From RGIG1927 sp045546275 (GTDB lineage: Bacteria; Bacillota; Clostridia; UMGS1883), in the NCBI GenBank assembly GCA_045546275.1, contig JAZQCM010000019.1, positions 1 through 64,000 on the forward strand: 64,000 nt of DNA, in the 5' to 3' direction. Positions 25,065 to 33,581 of the stretch are shown here, one piece after another; position 1 is the first letter of the stretch; every line of letters starts with the position of its first letter. The notes beneath the pieces were generated by a model. That model searched no databases. It was not told the origin of the DNA and was given only the letters and a program-made list of their open reading frames with translations. The position numbers and the translations under genes were made by a program.

Positions 25065-26309
25065 TTATTCAACTATTGCAATGTTTATGCTACCCTCTCC
25101 CAATGCGGAAGTTATCTCATTTATGCGACGGAGCACGTTGTCCTTTTCTCCATTTTTTACAAAAGACATATTTGCACTGATTACTCTATCTCCATATTCA
25201 TAAAACGAAACCATTGCCGAGTAACCTCCATCATATTTCAAAAAAAGTGCAAAGTCGTTTTTAAAGCTTTCAGGCATTATGTAGCCACGGCTTCTTGTAA
25301 GAACAGTCAAAGCCGCAAGATTTTCCGCCCCGTAAGATGAGTTTATCAGACTGGGCAAGGTTGATAAATTAAGCTTGTTCCACTCAATAAATTCTTCAAA
25401 GTCAACATTTTCTACTTCATCACCCATTAAGTTTTTAATATTTTCAACTATTTGCTTTTTATCAACGGATATATAATATACTTCCTTGGGATTTGAAAAG
25501 TCAATTTCTCCAATAGCCAATATTTTTTGGGTCATTTCGTCGTTTGATGTATACATGCTTATGTAATTTTTATTCGACGCCATTTTTCCCGATGCTGAAA
25601 CCAGTTTTAATGCTTCATCAATATAAAAATTATCAAGAGTTATCGTTTTTGTAACCGCAAAGTCTTCAACCAATTCTTTTTCCGCTGCTTCAATTTCAGC
25701 TACGTTCATGCTTTTAAAAACTCTCACAAGAACAACAATTGCCTGTTCTGTTGTAAATGCCATTTGCGGTTCAAACTTATTTTCTCCAACGCCTTTCATA
25801 AAGCCTAAATTACAAATAGTCTGCACATTATCAACTGCCCATGGAGAAATATCGTTTGCATCATCAAATTCAAACCACATTTCCGTTGCAGGCATTGGCA
25901 TGGTTTTATTAATCGTCCTGACTATTATAGTTGCTGCTTCTTCTCGGGTTAAATAATCTTTAGGACTAAGCTCTGTTTCGCTCTTTCCGTTAATAATGCC
26001 CAACCCGCTCAACACAAGCATTTTTCTGTTGTCCGTATCGGTATATTGGCTTGAATAAACAGCATCAACTTCCTTTTTGACACTTAAAATCAAGTTGTAA
26101 ATCATCTCACAAAACTCTTCACGAGTTATAGGGTCTTTATATCTGTATTGGCGTGACTTTTCTGCTATTCCCCACTCATGAGCCAAATCAACACTTTCAT
26201 TCGCCCAATCGCTGGGTGCAGGAACCGTTGTTGCATTTTCTGCAAAAACTGTCAGGCAAGTTGCTAACAGAATCAAGAAGCACAAAAACAATGATATTAT
26301 TCTTTTCAC
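25065..26309 (-). CDS. Secreted SLH-domain protein of unknown function
   Basis: A 414-residue protein with a signal peptide (1-23), three SLH-like repeats (about 30-205: YRYKDPITREEFCEMI, LTREEAATIIVRTI, FTTEQAIVVLVRVF) and a ~200-residue C-terminal domain I do not recognise. The SLH block resembles that of the SLH-serpin at 33582 (TREEAA, LG-MKG, TEQ), so the two share an anchor type. The start is GTG 26309 with AGGAGGAGA upstream. It lies 13 nt after the PstS-like gene and is last of that operon. The protein is predicted to be surface-exposed and wall-bound. Confidence 0.8.
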   Translation of the reverse strand: MKRIISLFLCFLILLATCLTVFAENATTVPAPSDWANESVDLAHEWGIAEKSRQYRYKDPITREEFCEMIYNLILSVKKEVDAVYSSQYTDTDNRKMLVLSGLGIINGKSETELSPKDYLTREEAATIIVRTINKTMPMPATEMWFEFDDANDISPWAVDNVQTICNLGFMKGVGENKFEPQMAFTTEQAIVVLVRVFKSMNVAEIEAAEKELVEDFAVTKTITLDNFYIDEALKLVSASGKMASNKNYISMYTSNDEMTQKILAIGEIDFSNPKEVYYISVDKKQIVENIKNLMGDEVENVDFEEFIEWNKLNLSTLPSLINSSYGAENLAALTVLTRSRGYIMPESFKNDFALFLKYDGGYSAMVSFYEYGDRVISANMSFVKNGEKDNVLRRINEITSALGEGSINIAIVE

Positions 26310-26322
26310 TTATAATCTCCTC

Positions 26323-27495
26323 CTATCTTATTCCTACATAGCCTGTTTCTTCAAGAATGTACTGCCCTTCCTCGGACAATATCCAGTTAAGCAATTTATC
26401 AACGTTTTCATTTGTCTGTTCTTCGTAAGTTACGGCATAAATTTCAGTTACAATGGGGTATTTGCCGTTTTTTATGTTTTCGGCAGTAGGTGCAACAGAG
26501 TCAACAGAAAGAAGCTTAATGTCGGGGTTTTTAATAATGCCTTCCATATAGTATCTGAAAGAAAAACCAATTGAATTAGTTTTGCTCTTGTAGTTTGACA
26601 CCCTTTCAACAATACCGCTCATTAAACCGCTTACCATTTCTGTGGGTGCTTCCATTATGGGTGTATTGCCCATAAATCGCTTGAGCATACTTTGACTTCC
26701 GCTGCCTTCATTTCTTTGGAAGGCAGCTATTTTTTCGTTTTTGCCGCCAAGCTCTTTCCAGTTGGTAATTTTGCCTGAATAAATGCCTTTTATTTGTTCT
26801 GTTGTCAAGTTTTCAATGGGGTTATCCTTATGCACAAAAAATACAAACGCCTCAGTACCTATGGGAGTGTACTCAAAGGTTGTGTTACATTCTTCTCCGT
26901 AAGCCTTCTGCTCCTCAGAGGGATAAACACCAATGAAAATATCGGTCCTTTTTTCGGCTAAGCTACGGTAGCCATCGGGGGTGTTGTTATATTCAAAAAC
27001 CCCATCGTAAATTCTTGTGGTGTTTGGATAGGTTGCGTGCACAAATGCCGAGTAAACCGGGAACAATGCTGCAGCACCGTCAATTCTTGGTAAGTTATCT
27101 GTAAATTTTAAAGTTTTACTGTCACTCTTTACTATTTTTGATTCTTCTTTAAATGGCAGATACTCATGCACATTAATATTCGGTGCTGTGTCAACGGTAA
27201 TATTCTCATCATATTTTTCAAATCCGTAATTAATGCCAAGGGCAATAAAATAAACCCCTGCAATTACAAGCCATACAATTAAAAACTTTTTTCTTTTTTT
27301 GAGCCATATTAACGGGAGCAAGAGTGTTGGCAGAATGAATATTGCAATATAGCCGAAAGCCGGATGCACGCCCGATGCAATAATTAACATTGCTCCGATT
27401 ATTCCAAAATATGCACTTGCAATTACAACGCCAACCGTTAAAATCAGCTTAAACAAAATAATCCCTGCATCTATGTAAATGTTATCTTTTTTCAT
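26323..27495 (-). CDS. Membrane-tethered phosphate-binding (PstS-like) protein
   Basis: About 390 residues: an N-terminal region with three membrane helices (about 10-40, 48-65 and 73-92), then an extracellular PBP-like domain (110-390). The domain carries PstS signatures: DGAAALFPVYSAF, GKITNWKELGG, and RNEGSGSQSMLKRFMG with the Ser/Gly anion-binding loop. Typical PstS proteins are lipoproteins with no multi-helix head, so this is an unusual form, perhaps a sensor or surface binder rather than an ABC partner; no pstCAB is present. ATG 27495 has GAGGCGAT upstream. Operon with DUF6054 (37 nt upstream) and the SLH gene (13 nt downstream). Confidence 0.8.
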   Translation of the reverse strand: MKKDNIYIDAGIILFKLILTVGVVIASAYFGIIGAMLIIASGVHPAFGYIAIFILPTLLLPLIWLKKRKKFLIVWLVIAGVYFIALGINYGFEKYDENITVDTAPNINVHEYLPFKEESKIVKSDSKTLKFTDNLPRIDGAAALFPVYSAFVHATYPNTTRIYDGVFEYNNTPDGYRSLAEKRTDIFIGVYPSEEQKAYGEECNTTFEYTPIGTEAFVFFVHKDNPIENLTTEQIKGIYSGKITNWKELGGKNEKIAAFQRNEGSGSQSMLKRFMGNTPIMEAPTEMVSGLMSGIVERVSNYKSKTNSIGFSFRYYMEGIIKNPDIKLLSVDSVAPTAENIKNGKYPIVTEIYAVTYEEQTNENVDKLLNWILSEEGQYILEETGYVGIR

Positions 27496-27532
27496 TTTAT
27501 CGCCTCTTTCCAATTTATCTCAAAAATAGGTA

Positions 27533-27856
27533 TTATAAAATTTCCCGAAGCTTGTCCAAAAAAGCTTCCTCTCCTAATGTATTCACCTTGAAAAACATTG
27601 CCTGACTACCACCTGAGGTTATGGCTGAAAGATGAAGAGTATCACCGCTTCCAAACAGTGTTACATTCAAGCTGACACGGTTCCCACCCATGTAACTATA
27701 GCGTTCAAAAACTCTGACACTGCAACGGATATCACCAATGTAAAAATCGCTGCTGTCTTCCAAGCTTGCAGAAACACTGCCGTTTAATATTCCTGTTTGA
27801 ATTTTTTGTAAGGTTTCGTAAAAATCACCTGTAATTGTCATTTCTAACTTTGCCAT
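27533..27856 (-). CDS. DUF6054 family protein
   Basis: A 107-residue soluble protein, recognised by pattern as the DUF6054 family: acidic N-terminal half, then DIRCSVRVFERYSYMGGNRV and ITSGGSQAMFFKVNTLGEE. No signal peptide. ATG 27856 has AGGAGGCGAT directly upstream, a strong but tight RBS. Function unknown for the family. It is first in a leftward operon with the PstS-like and SLH genes. The family name is from memory and should be checked. Confidence 0.75.
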   Translation of the reverse strand: MAKLEMTITGDFYETLQKIQTGILNGSVSASLEDSSDFYIGDIRCSVRVFERYSYMGGNRVSLNVTLFGSGDTLHLSAITSGGSQAMFFKVNTLGEEAFLDKLREIL

Positions 27857-27895
27857 AATATCGCCTCCTGTAATTATAATATCACATATTTTTTT

Positions 27896-27939
27896 AATTT
27901 AAAACCCTCAGATAAAAAATTATCTGAGGGTTTTAAATT
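27896..27939 (-). terminator. Terminator of the GH127 gene
   Basis: A 20-bp perfect stem (27896-27915 with 27920-27939), loop AAAA, core CCCTCAGATAA/TTATCTGAGGG. It overlaps the GH127 stop codon at its right edge and separates it from the DUF6054 operon. Confidence 0.85.
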
Positions 27940-30601
27940 ACTGTTCAATTATTTCGCTAACTGTTCTGGCTTCAATAACGCCACCTGCACAGCAAAGCTC
28001 GCCGTTTGCCATAAACTTAACTGTTACAGCTTCCTTGCCGTTTGTTAACTCTTCGGGGATTTCGTAGTAGCAGTAGTATGCACTGTTAGGCTTGTTATTA
28101 TTTACAATCTGTGTTGCAATTTTCACGTCGTCAACATAAATTGAGAAATCACGATTATAGGTTTTGCCACCGTTGCCAAAGGGCCCGTCACTACCCCAAT
28201 AAGCAACACAAAGATAGTTCTTTTCTTCGCCGTCAACACCAAGCATGTAGGAGAAGTACGCATCCTTAACGCCCCAGGCATCACGCCACATGTAGTTCTT
28301 TCCTCCTGACGAAAAGCTACCGTTGTTGAATCCCGTACAGTTTGTGTTAAGGTCATGACCCAATTCATCCTGCTGACCATCTGGCTGTACCTGGTCAATG
28401 GTAACGTTATTCAATCTCTTTAAGAATAAGTCGCCTGCCATGTTCATATTCCAATACACGTTATGGAACTGGTGGTGAATTTCGTAGAAAGGCTTTAATG
28501 TAACATCCTCGCCCTCGCTCATAAACTGTCCGTTAAGCTTGAAGGTAAGGCTTTCGCGGTTGATAAGAGTTACAAGCTCTGTTATATCATCGCCATCATA
28601 AATAATGTAAGGAACGTCAGTTGTGGTGGTATCAAGACCGGTTTCCTTTTCAACAGTATCTTTGGGGAAATTCTCTGTTCCCAAGGGTGCCGCCAGAACA
28701 ACAGGACCATAGGTAAATGCAACCTGGTTGTTTGTTCTGGAATTGTAAAGCTGAAGCTCCATGGGAATTGTGAGAGTGATTACATCACCTTTTTTGAAGT
28801 TACCTGTAATTTCAAGATAACCGGCATTGTCCTTTGTGTAGGTTGTTCCGTTATAGGTAGCTGTTGCGCCCTTCTTTGCCCATGCAGGAACACGGAACAT
28901 TAAACTTGCCTCAGCTTCACCGTCGGTTACTTCAAAACGGATGGTGTCTTCATAAGGATAGTTTGTTTTCTGAGTAAGTGTAATGCCCTTTTCCTCCCAC
29001 TTAACTGTTGAAGGAATGTAGAGGTTTGTGTACAGCTTGTCGCCATCCTTGTAGTAAATACATTTGGAATATCTGCCGGGGTTTTCCATGCCTGTACCTG
29101 TACAACACCAGAAGGAATTGTAGGGTGTGCCGTAGATACGGTAATGACCCTGAAGAAGTGACACGAAGTACATTTTGTTACCTGTTTCAGGGTCTTGTGA
29201 GCCCAAAACGTGGTTGTAGAGAGCCTTTTCGTAATAGTCCATATATTTACTATTATGCTCCCAGTTATAAAGATGCTCTGTAAGCTTTAACATGTTGTAG
29301 GTGTTACAGCTTTCGGCAGTTTTGTGATGAAGTGATTCAAGACCTATTGCTTCAAAATGCTCCGAAACACTGTTACCGCCAATTACATAAGAACGGTTAT
29401 TTACAACTCTGTCCCAGAAGTATTTTGCGCCCTTACCATAGGACTGATACTTTTCGCTGTCCTGTTCAAAAATTTCAGCAGCACCAATAATTTTAGGTAT
29501 CTGTGTGTTTGCATGTAAGCCTGCGAGAGAATCCTGTTCATTGATAAGAGGATTAAGAATATTATCGTGAGTAAATCTTCTTGCTGTTACAAGATATTCT
29601 TCTCTTCCTGTAATTTCGTACAATTCTGCAAAAACGTCGTTCATACCGCCGTATTCAACATTGAGCATGCTCTGTACCTGGCTGTCGGTCATTTTATTAA
29701 GTCCGTCCATTGCCCAGTCGGCAAAATTCACGCACACATTCAATGCTTCACTGTTTCCTGTAAATTCATATGCGTCGATAAGGCCCTGATAAATTTTGTG
29801 CACACCATACCAGGGCACCCAGTAGTTGTTTGCCCAGTTTGTGTCACCATTGAAGCATTTAATAAAGGTTTCTTCACTGCAGCCGCCGATATAGCCACTC
29901 TTTTTTGTGTCCTGAATATACTTGAGCTTATCTACTGCATAGTCAAGCATTTCTTTAACCTGGGCATCTCCTGTTGCAGCATACATAACGCTTGCGGCAC
30001 TCATCCAGTGGCCAAGGGTGTGACCTGCTAAAGTAAAGGTGTCGGCACTCCAGCCCCAGTTACTTGCACCCTTCTTTTCCCAACCGCCGTAACGGGAAAC
30101 TCCGTTAGGAGTGGGCAAGCCTGCCATTTCAAAGCTGGGGGCAAGCATTCTGTCAACATCCATTTTAAGCACATAGTCCAAGCCAAGTTCCTGGCTTTCT
30201 TTAAACATGCCATCTTCAAGTGTTACAGACTCCATGTCTAAAAAGCCAACACCGTCATTTTTTTCAAAAATAATAGTTTTATCATACATTAAAGGTTTCA
30301 TAAGTTTATTCCACAGCATTGCCTTAACGCTGAATCCTTCCTTAAAATCTAAATCTGCTCCAAGGGAAAAATCCTTTTCGTCTTTTCCGCTAAAAAGCTT
30401 TGTTTCAATACTTTTAATATTATTTTCATCGTCCATAACAAGCAGCGATGCAATCAAATCATCTTCGCTTTCAACGTGGAAGGTGGCATCAACGCTGTCA
30501 CTGTCGTAATTAAGTGCACAGCTTGCATAATCTTGTGCAAAAGCAACATTTGAAAAGCCAATCACACCTGCCAAAGAAAGTGCCAAAATCCGTTTTTTCA
30601 T
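27938..30601 (-). CDS. Secreted GH127 family beta-L-arabinofuranosidase
   Basis: Predicted to release beta-L-arabinofuranose from plant glycans. About 887 residues: signal peptide (1-22, ending in NVAFA), a beta domain, the (alpha/alpha)6 catalytic barrel (about 120-530), and C-terminal beta domains including an all-beta tail after ~720. The zinc/thiolate catalytic site of the family is present: Glu430 and Cys432 in TAESCNTYNML, and the Cys499-Cys500 pair in FWCCTGTG. The start is ATG 30601, which begins the signal peptide; the frame is open 20 codons further up. A TTGAAA-N17-TATTCT promoter lies upstream. It is divergent from an AraC regulator that may control it. The related family GH146 is an alternative. 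Confidence 0.88.
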   Translation of the reverse strand: MKKRILALSLAGVIGFSNVAFAQDYASCALNYDSDSVDATFHVESEDDLIASLLVMDDENNIKSIETKLFSGKDEKDFSLGADLDFKEGFSVKAMLWNKLMKPLMYDKTIIFEKNDGVGFLDMESVTLEDGMFKESQELGLDYVLKMDVDRMLAPSFEMAGLPTPNGVSRYGGWEKKGASNWGWSADTFTLAGHTLGHWMSAASVMYAATGDAQVKEMLDYAVDKLKYIQDTKKSGYIGGCSEETFIKCFNGDTNWANNYWVPWYGVHKIYQGLIDAYEFTGNSEALNVCVNFADWAMDGLNKMTDSQVQSMLNVEYGGMNDVFAELYEITGREEYLVTARRFTHDNILNPLINEQDSLAGLHANTQIPKIIGAAEIFEQDSEKYQSYGKGAKYFWDRVVNNRSYVIGGNSVSEHFEAIGLESLHHKTAESCNTYNMLKLTEHLYNWEHNSKYMDYYEKALYNHVLGSQDPETGNKMYFVSLLQGHYRIYGTPYNSFWCCTGTGMENPGRYSKCIYYKDGDKLYTNLYIPSTVKWEEKGITLTQKTNYPYEDTIRFEVTDGEAEASLMFRVPAWAKKGATATYNGTTYTKDNAGYLEITGNFKKGDVITLTIPMELQLYNSRTNNQVAFTYGPVVLAAPLGTENFPKDTVEKETGLDTTTTDVPYIIYDGDDITELVTLINRESLTFKLNGQFMSEGEDVTLKPFYEIHHQFHNVYWNMNMAGDLFLKRLNNVTIDQVQPDGQQDELGHDLNTNCTGFNNGSFSSGGKNYMWRDAWGVKDAYFSYMLGVDGEEKNYLCVAYWGSDGPFGNGGKTYNRDFSIYVDDVKIATQIVNNNKPNSAYYCYYEIPEELTNGKEAVTVKFMANGELCCAGGVIEARTVSEIIEQ

Positions 30602-30652
30602 TTCCTGTATTTTCTCCTTTACTAATATAAATTTATATGCTAAACTACTTAT

Positions 30653-30681
30653 AGAATACAATTATTTTGAATTTGTTTCAA
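30653..30681 (-). promoter_or_regulatory. Promoter of the GH127 gene
   Basis: Minus strand TTGAAA (30676-30681), 17-nt spacer, TATTCT (30653-30658). It lies in the 115-bp gap shared with the divergent AraC gene, where an activator site would be expected. Confidence 0.6.
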
Positions 30682-30716
30682 CCCCTATTTCCGTAGTAAA
30701 GGTGGCAAAATCCGAT

Positions 30717-31490
30717 ATGATTACATTTGATGAATGCGGAAAATTTGAATTTGAGAAAAACTTTGTTCACATGAGCAGACGTATGCGGTTTAACGAACTT
30801 ATTTTCATGCGTAAGGGCACAATGTATATTGCCGAAGAGGATGAAATGTTAACCGTTACCGAAGGCGATGTTGTGTTTTTAAAAAGTGGCAGACACCATT
30901 ACGGCTACAAGCCATCACCTGATGAAGTTGAGTTTTATTGGGTGCACTATCTCACCGATGACGAAAGCGAAGCCTCCTTTCCCTTAATATCCTCCTTTGA
31001 TAACACAACTCACATACTCCAGCTGTTTCACCAGCTTTTCCACTTTGCTCCCCTTTCGGCGTTTGATGCAGACTGTGCAACAGCACTTTTACTCCACGGA
31101 GTTAAAAATGAAATATTGGGCAAACAGTTTCCACATTTGAATTTGGGTACAAACGTGTGTAAATGGATTGAACAGCATTTTTCCGAAAATATAACCGTTT
31201 CTTCCATTGCGGAGGAATTTGGCTACAGCAGCGACTATATTTCAACAAAGGTGAAGGAAAAAACAGGACTCAGCGCAAAAAGCTATATTACTCACTGCCG
31301 TATTATGTGCGCAAAGCAAATACTTCTTTGCTCTGACTTACCCATTGAAGAAATTTCCCACCAATGCGGTTTTTCCGACAGCAAAGCCTTTTTTAAGGTT
31401 TTTAAAAAACACGAGGGGATTACTCCCTCCCAGTACCGAACAACCTACCCCAATTCACAGGATGTGGGTATTTCAATAAAGAGAGTGTAA
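30717..31490 (+). CDS. AraC-family transcriptional regulator
   Basis: About 257 residues: an N-terminal cupin sugar-sensing domain (about 10-100, with GDVVFLKSGRHHYG) and a C-terminal AraC DNA-binding domain with two helix-turn-helix motifs (ITVSSIAEEFGYSSDYISTK and LPIEEISHQCGFSDSKAFFK). The domain ends with the family motif HEGITPSQYR. ATG 30717 is preferred because AAAGGTGG at 30698 precedes it; a GTG at 30702 lies in that RBS. Divergent from GH127, so an arabinoside-responsive activator is likely. hydE begins 2 nt after its stop, so the three genes AraC, hydE and mnmA may be cotranscribed. Confidence 0.9.
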   Translation: MITFDECGKFEFEKNFVHMSRRMRFNELIFMRKGTMYIAEEDEMLTVTEGDVVFLKSGRHHYGYKPSPDEVEFYWVHYLTDDESEASFPLISSFDNTTHILQLFHQLFHFAPLSAFDADCATALLLHGVKNEILGKQFPHLNLGTNVCKWIEQHFSENITVSSIAEEFGYSSDYISTKVKEKTGLSAKSYITHCRIMCAKQILLCSDLPIEEISHQCGFSDSKAFFKVFKKHEGITPSQYRTTYPNSQDVGISIKRV

Positions 31491-31492
31491 TT

Positions 31493-32494
31493 ATGAATAA
31501 TTTAACAGACAATGAGCTTATAGAAATAATAAATACAAACAAATACGATGAAGAGCTGTTTAAAACGGCTGATAAAATACGCCGTGAGCATTACGGAACC
31601 GACGTGTACATCCGTGGTTTGATTGAGTTTACCAACTATTGCAAAAATAACTGCTATTACTGCGGCATTCGTGCAGGCAATAAAAACGCAGTCCGTTACC
31701 GCCTTACAAAAGAGGAAATTTTATCCTGTTGTGAAGAAGGCTACGCCTTAGGCTTTCGCACCTTTGTGCTGCAGGGCGGTGAAGACCCCTTTTTTACTGA
31801 TGAAAAAATGTGCGATATAGTTTCTTCAATTCGCAAAAAATACCCCGATTGTGCAATCACTCTTTCTGTAGGCGAAAAGCCTTTTGATAGCTACAAAGCA
31901 TATTTTGATGCAGGGGCAAACCGCTACCTTCTTCGCCATGAAACGGCAGACAGTAAGCACTACAACAAGCTCCATCCTTCACAAATGAGCCTTGAAACAA
32001 GAAAGGAATGCTTGTACAATCTCAAATCTATAGGCTACCAGGTGGGAAGCGGTTTTATGGTTGGCTCCCCTTTCCAGACAACGGAAAACCTTGTTTCCGA
32101 TTTAAGATTTTTGCAACAGCTTCAGCCCGACATGATAGGCATAGGCCCTTATATGACACACAGCGAAACACCATTTTCTGACAAGCCAAGCGGCACGCTT
32201 GAATTGACCCTCAGGATGGTTGCAATTCTTCGCATTATGTTCCCCTATGCACTTCTTCCTGCCACAACAGCCTTAGGCTCGATTCACCCCCAAGGTCGTG
32301 AACTGGGGCTGAAAGCAGGTGCAAATGTTGTAATGCCCAACCTTTCGCCAATAGAAAACAGGAAAAACTATGATATATACGAAAACAAAATTGCCACAGG
32401 CTTAGAGGCGGCGCAGAATGTAAAAGAGCTTAAGGAAAAATTTGCGAAAATAGGCTACAGTATTGTTACAAATCGAGGAGATGTTAAGCGATGA
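31493..32494 (+). CDS. hydE: [FeFe]-hydrogenase H-cluster maturase HydE (radical SAM)
   Basis: Radical-SAM enzyme needed to build the dithiolate-containing two-iron unit of the [FeFe]-hydrogenase active site. A 333-residue TIM barrel with the CxxxCxxC iron-sulphur motif at Cys50, Cys54 and Cys57 (NYCKNNCYYCGI), then QGGEDPFF and HETAD typical of HydE. BioB and PylB are relatives, but the motif set and the hydABC genes in this window fit HydE. hydF and hydG are not here. It starts 2 nt after the AraC gene and overlaps mnmA by 4 nt (ATGA). Confidence 0.93.
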   Translation: MNNLTDNELIEIINTNKYDEELFKTADKIRREHYGTDVYIRGLIEFTNYCKNNCYYCGIRAGNKNAVRYRLTKEEILSCCEEGYALGFRTFVLQGGEDPFFTDEKMCDIVSSIRKKYPDCAITLSVGEKPFDSYKAYFDAGANRYLLRHETADSKHYNKLHPSQMSLETRKECLYNLKSIGYQVGSGFMVGSPFQTTENLVSDLRFLQQLQPDMIGIGPYMTHSETPFSDKPSGTLELTLRMVAILRIMFPYALLPATTALGSIHPQGRELGLKAGANVVMPNLSPIENRKNYDIYENKIATGLEAAQNVKELKEKFAKIGYSIVTNRGDVKR

Positions 32495-33546
32495 CAAAAA
32501 TTTTAATAGCTATGAGTGGCGGAGTTGACTCCTCAGTTGTGGCACTTATTATGAAAAACAAAGGCTATGACTGCCAAGGCATTCTTATGAAGCTATTTGA
32601 CGGCGATAGTGAGCCTGCCTGCTGCACAAAAAAGGACATTGAGGATGCACAAAATGTGGCAGACAAGCTTTCTATGCCATTTTCAGTTGTGAATATGAGC
32701 GAAGGCTTTAAGGAAAATGTAATAGATAAATTCATTTTTTCCTACGAAAACGGCATGACCCCTAACCCTTGCATTGACTGCAATCGCCACATGAAGTTTG
32801 AAAAACTTTTTGACGAAGGCGTAAAGTCAGGCTGCGACAAGGTTGCCACAGGTCACTACGCAAGGATAGAATACAACGAAAAAACCAAAAGATATATATT
32901 AAAAAAGGCCCTTGATGAAACCAAGGACCAGAGCTATGTTTTGTATTCATTAACACAAGACCAGCTCAGCCGTGCTGTTTTCCCTTTAGGCGAAATGACC
33001 AAAGACGAAACAAGACGCCTTGCTGAAAATGCAGGCTTTATAAATGCCGACAAGGGCGACAGTCAGGATATTTGCTTTGTTAAAAACGAAATGTATTACG
33101 ATTTTATTGAACGCACTCAGGGAAAAACCTATCCCGAGGGAGATTTTGTTACCGTTGACGGGAAAACATTGGGCAAGCATAAGGGTATTATCCGCTATAC
33201 CGTGGGACAAAGAAAAGGTCTTGGCATTGCCTACTCCTCCCCTTTATATGTGGTTAAGGTTGACCCCGAAGAAAACAAAGTAATATTAGGCAGTAACGAG
33301 GATTTATTTACCGACACACTTATTGCAAAAAATATTAACCTTATTTCCGTTCCCGAAATTAACCATCCTATGCGTGTTTACGCAAAGGTCCGCTATCGCC
33401 ATGTTGCACAGCCTGCAACAGTTACACAGCTCGATAATGACACAATAAAGGTTGTTTTTGACACACCACAACGAGCCATCACAAAAGGTCAGTCCGTTGT
33501 TTTGTATGACAACGACTTAGTTGTTGGCGGTGGAATAATTCAGTAA
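32491..33546 (+). CDS. mnmA: tRNA-specific 2-thiouridylase MnmA
   Basis: ATP-dependent enzyme that installs sulphur at C2 of U34 in tRNA for Lys, Glu and Gln. 351 residues: an N-terminal PP-loop (AMSGGVDSSV, residues 7-16), a first active-site Cys in NPCIDCN (Cys94; Cys97 is also present) and the second catalytic Cys in QDICFV near residue 190. The central and beta-barrel domains follow (TVGQRKGLGI, AVVYxx-type C-terminus). Start overlaps the hydE stop by 4 nt, so its translation is coupled to a hydrogenase maturase, an odd pairing. A strong bidirectional terminator follows. Confidence 0.95.
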   Translation: MTKILIAMSGGVDSSVVALIMKNKGYDCQGILMKLFDGDSEPACCTKKDIEDAQNVADKLSMPFSVVNMSEGFKENVIDKFIFSYENGMTPNPCIDCNRHMKFEKLFDEGVKSGCDKVATGHYARIEYNEKTKRYILKKALDETKDQSYVLYSLTQDQLSRAVFPLGEMTKDETRRLAENAGFINADKGDSQDICFVKNEMYYDFIERTQGKTYPEGDFVTVDGKTLGKHKGIIRYTVGQRKGLGIAYSSPLYVVKVDPEENKVILGSNEDLFTDTLIAKNINLISVPEINHPMRVYAKVRYRHVAQPATVTQLDNDTIKVVFDTPQRAITKGQSVVLYDNDLVVGGGIIQ

Positions 33547-33579
33547 AAAAAAGTTGACAGCATTCTGTCAACTTTTTTT
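33546..33579. terminator. Bidirectional terminator between mnmA and the SLH-serpin gene
   Basis: A7-GTTGACAG (33546-33560), loop CATT, CTGTCAAC-T7 (33565-33579): a 15-bp perfect stem overlapping the mnmA stop codon and ending 2 nt before the serpin stop. Confidence 0.9.
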
Positions 33580-33581
33580 GT

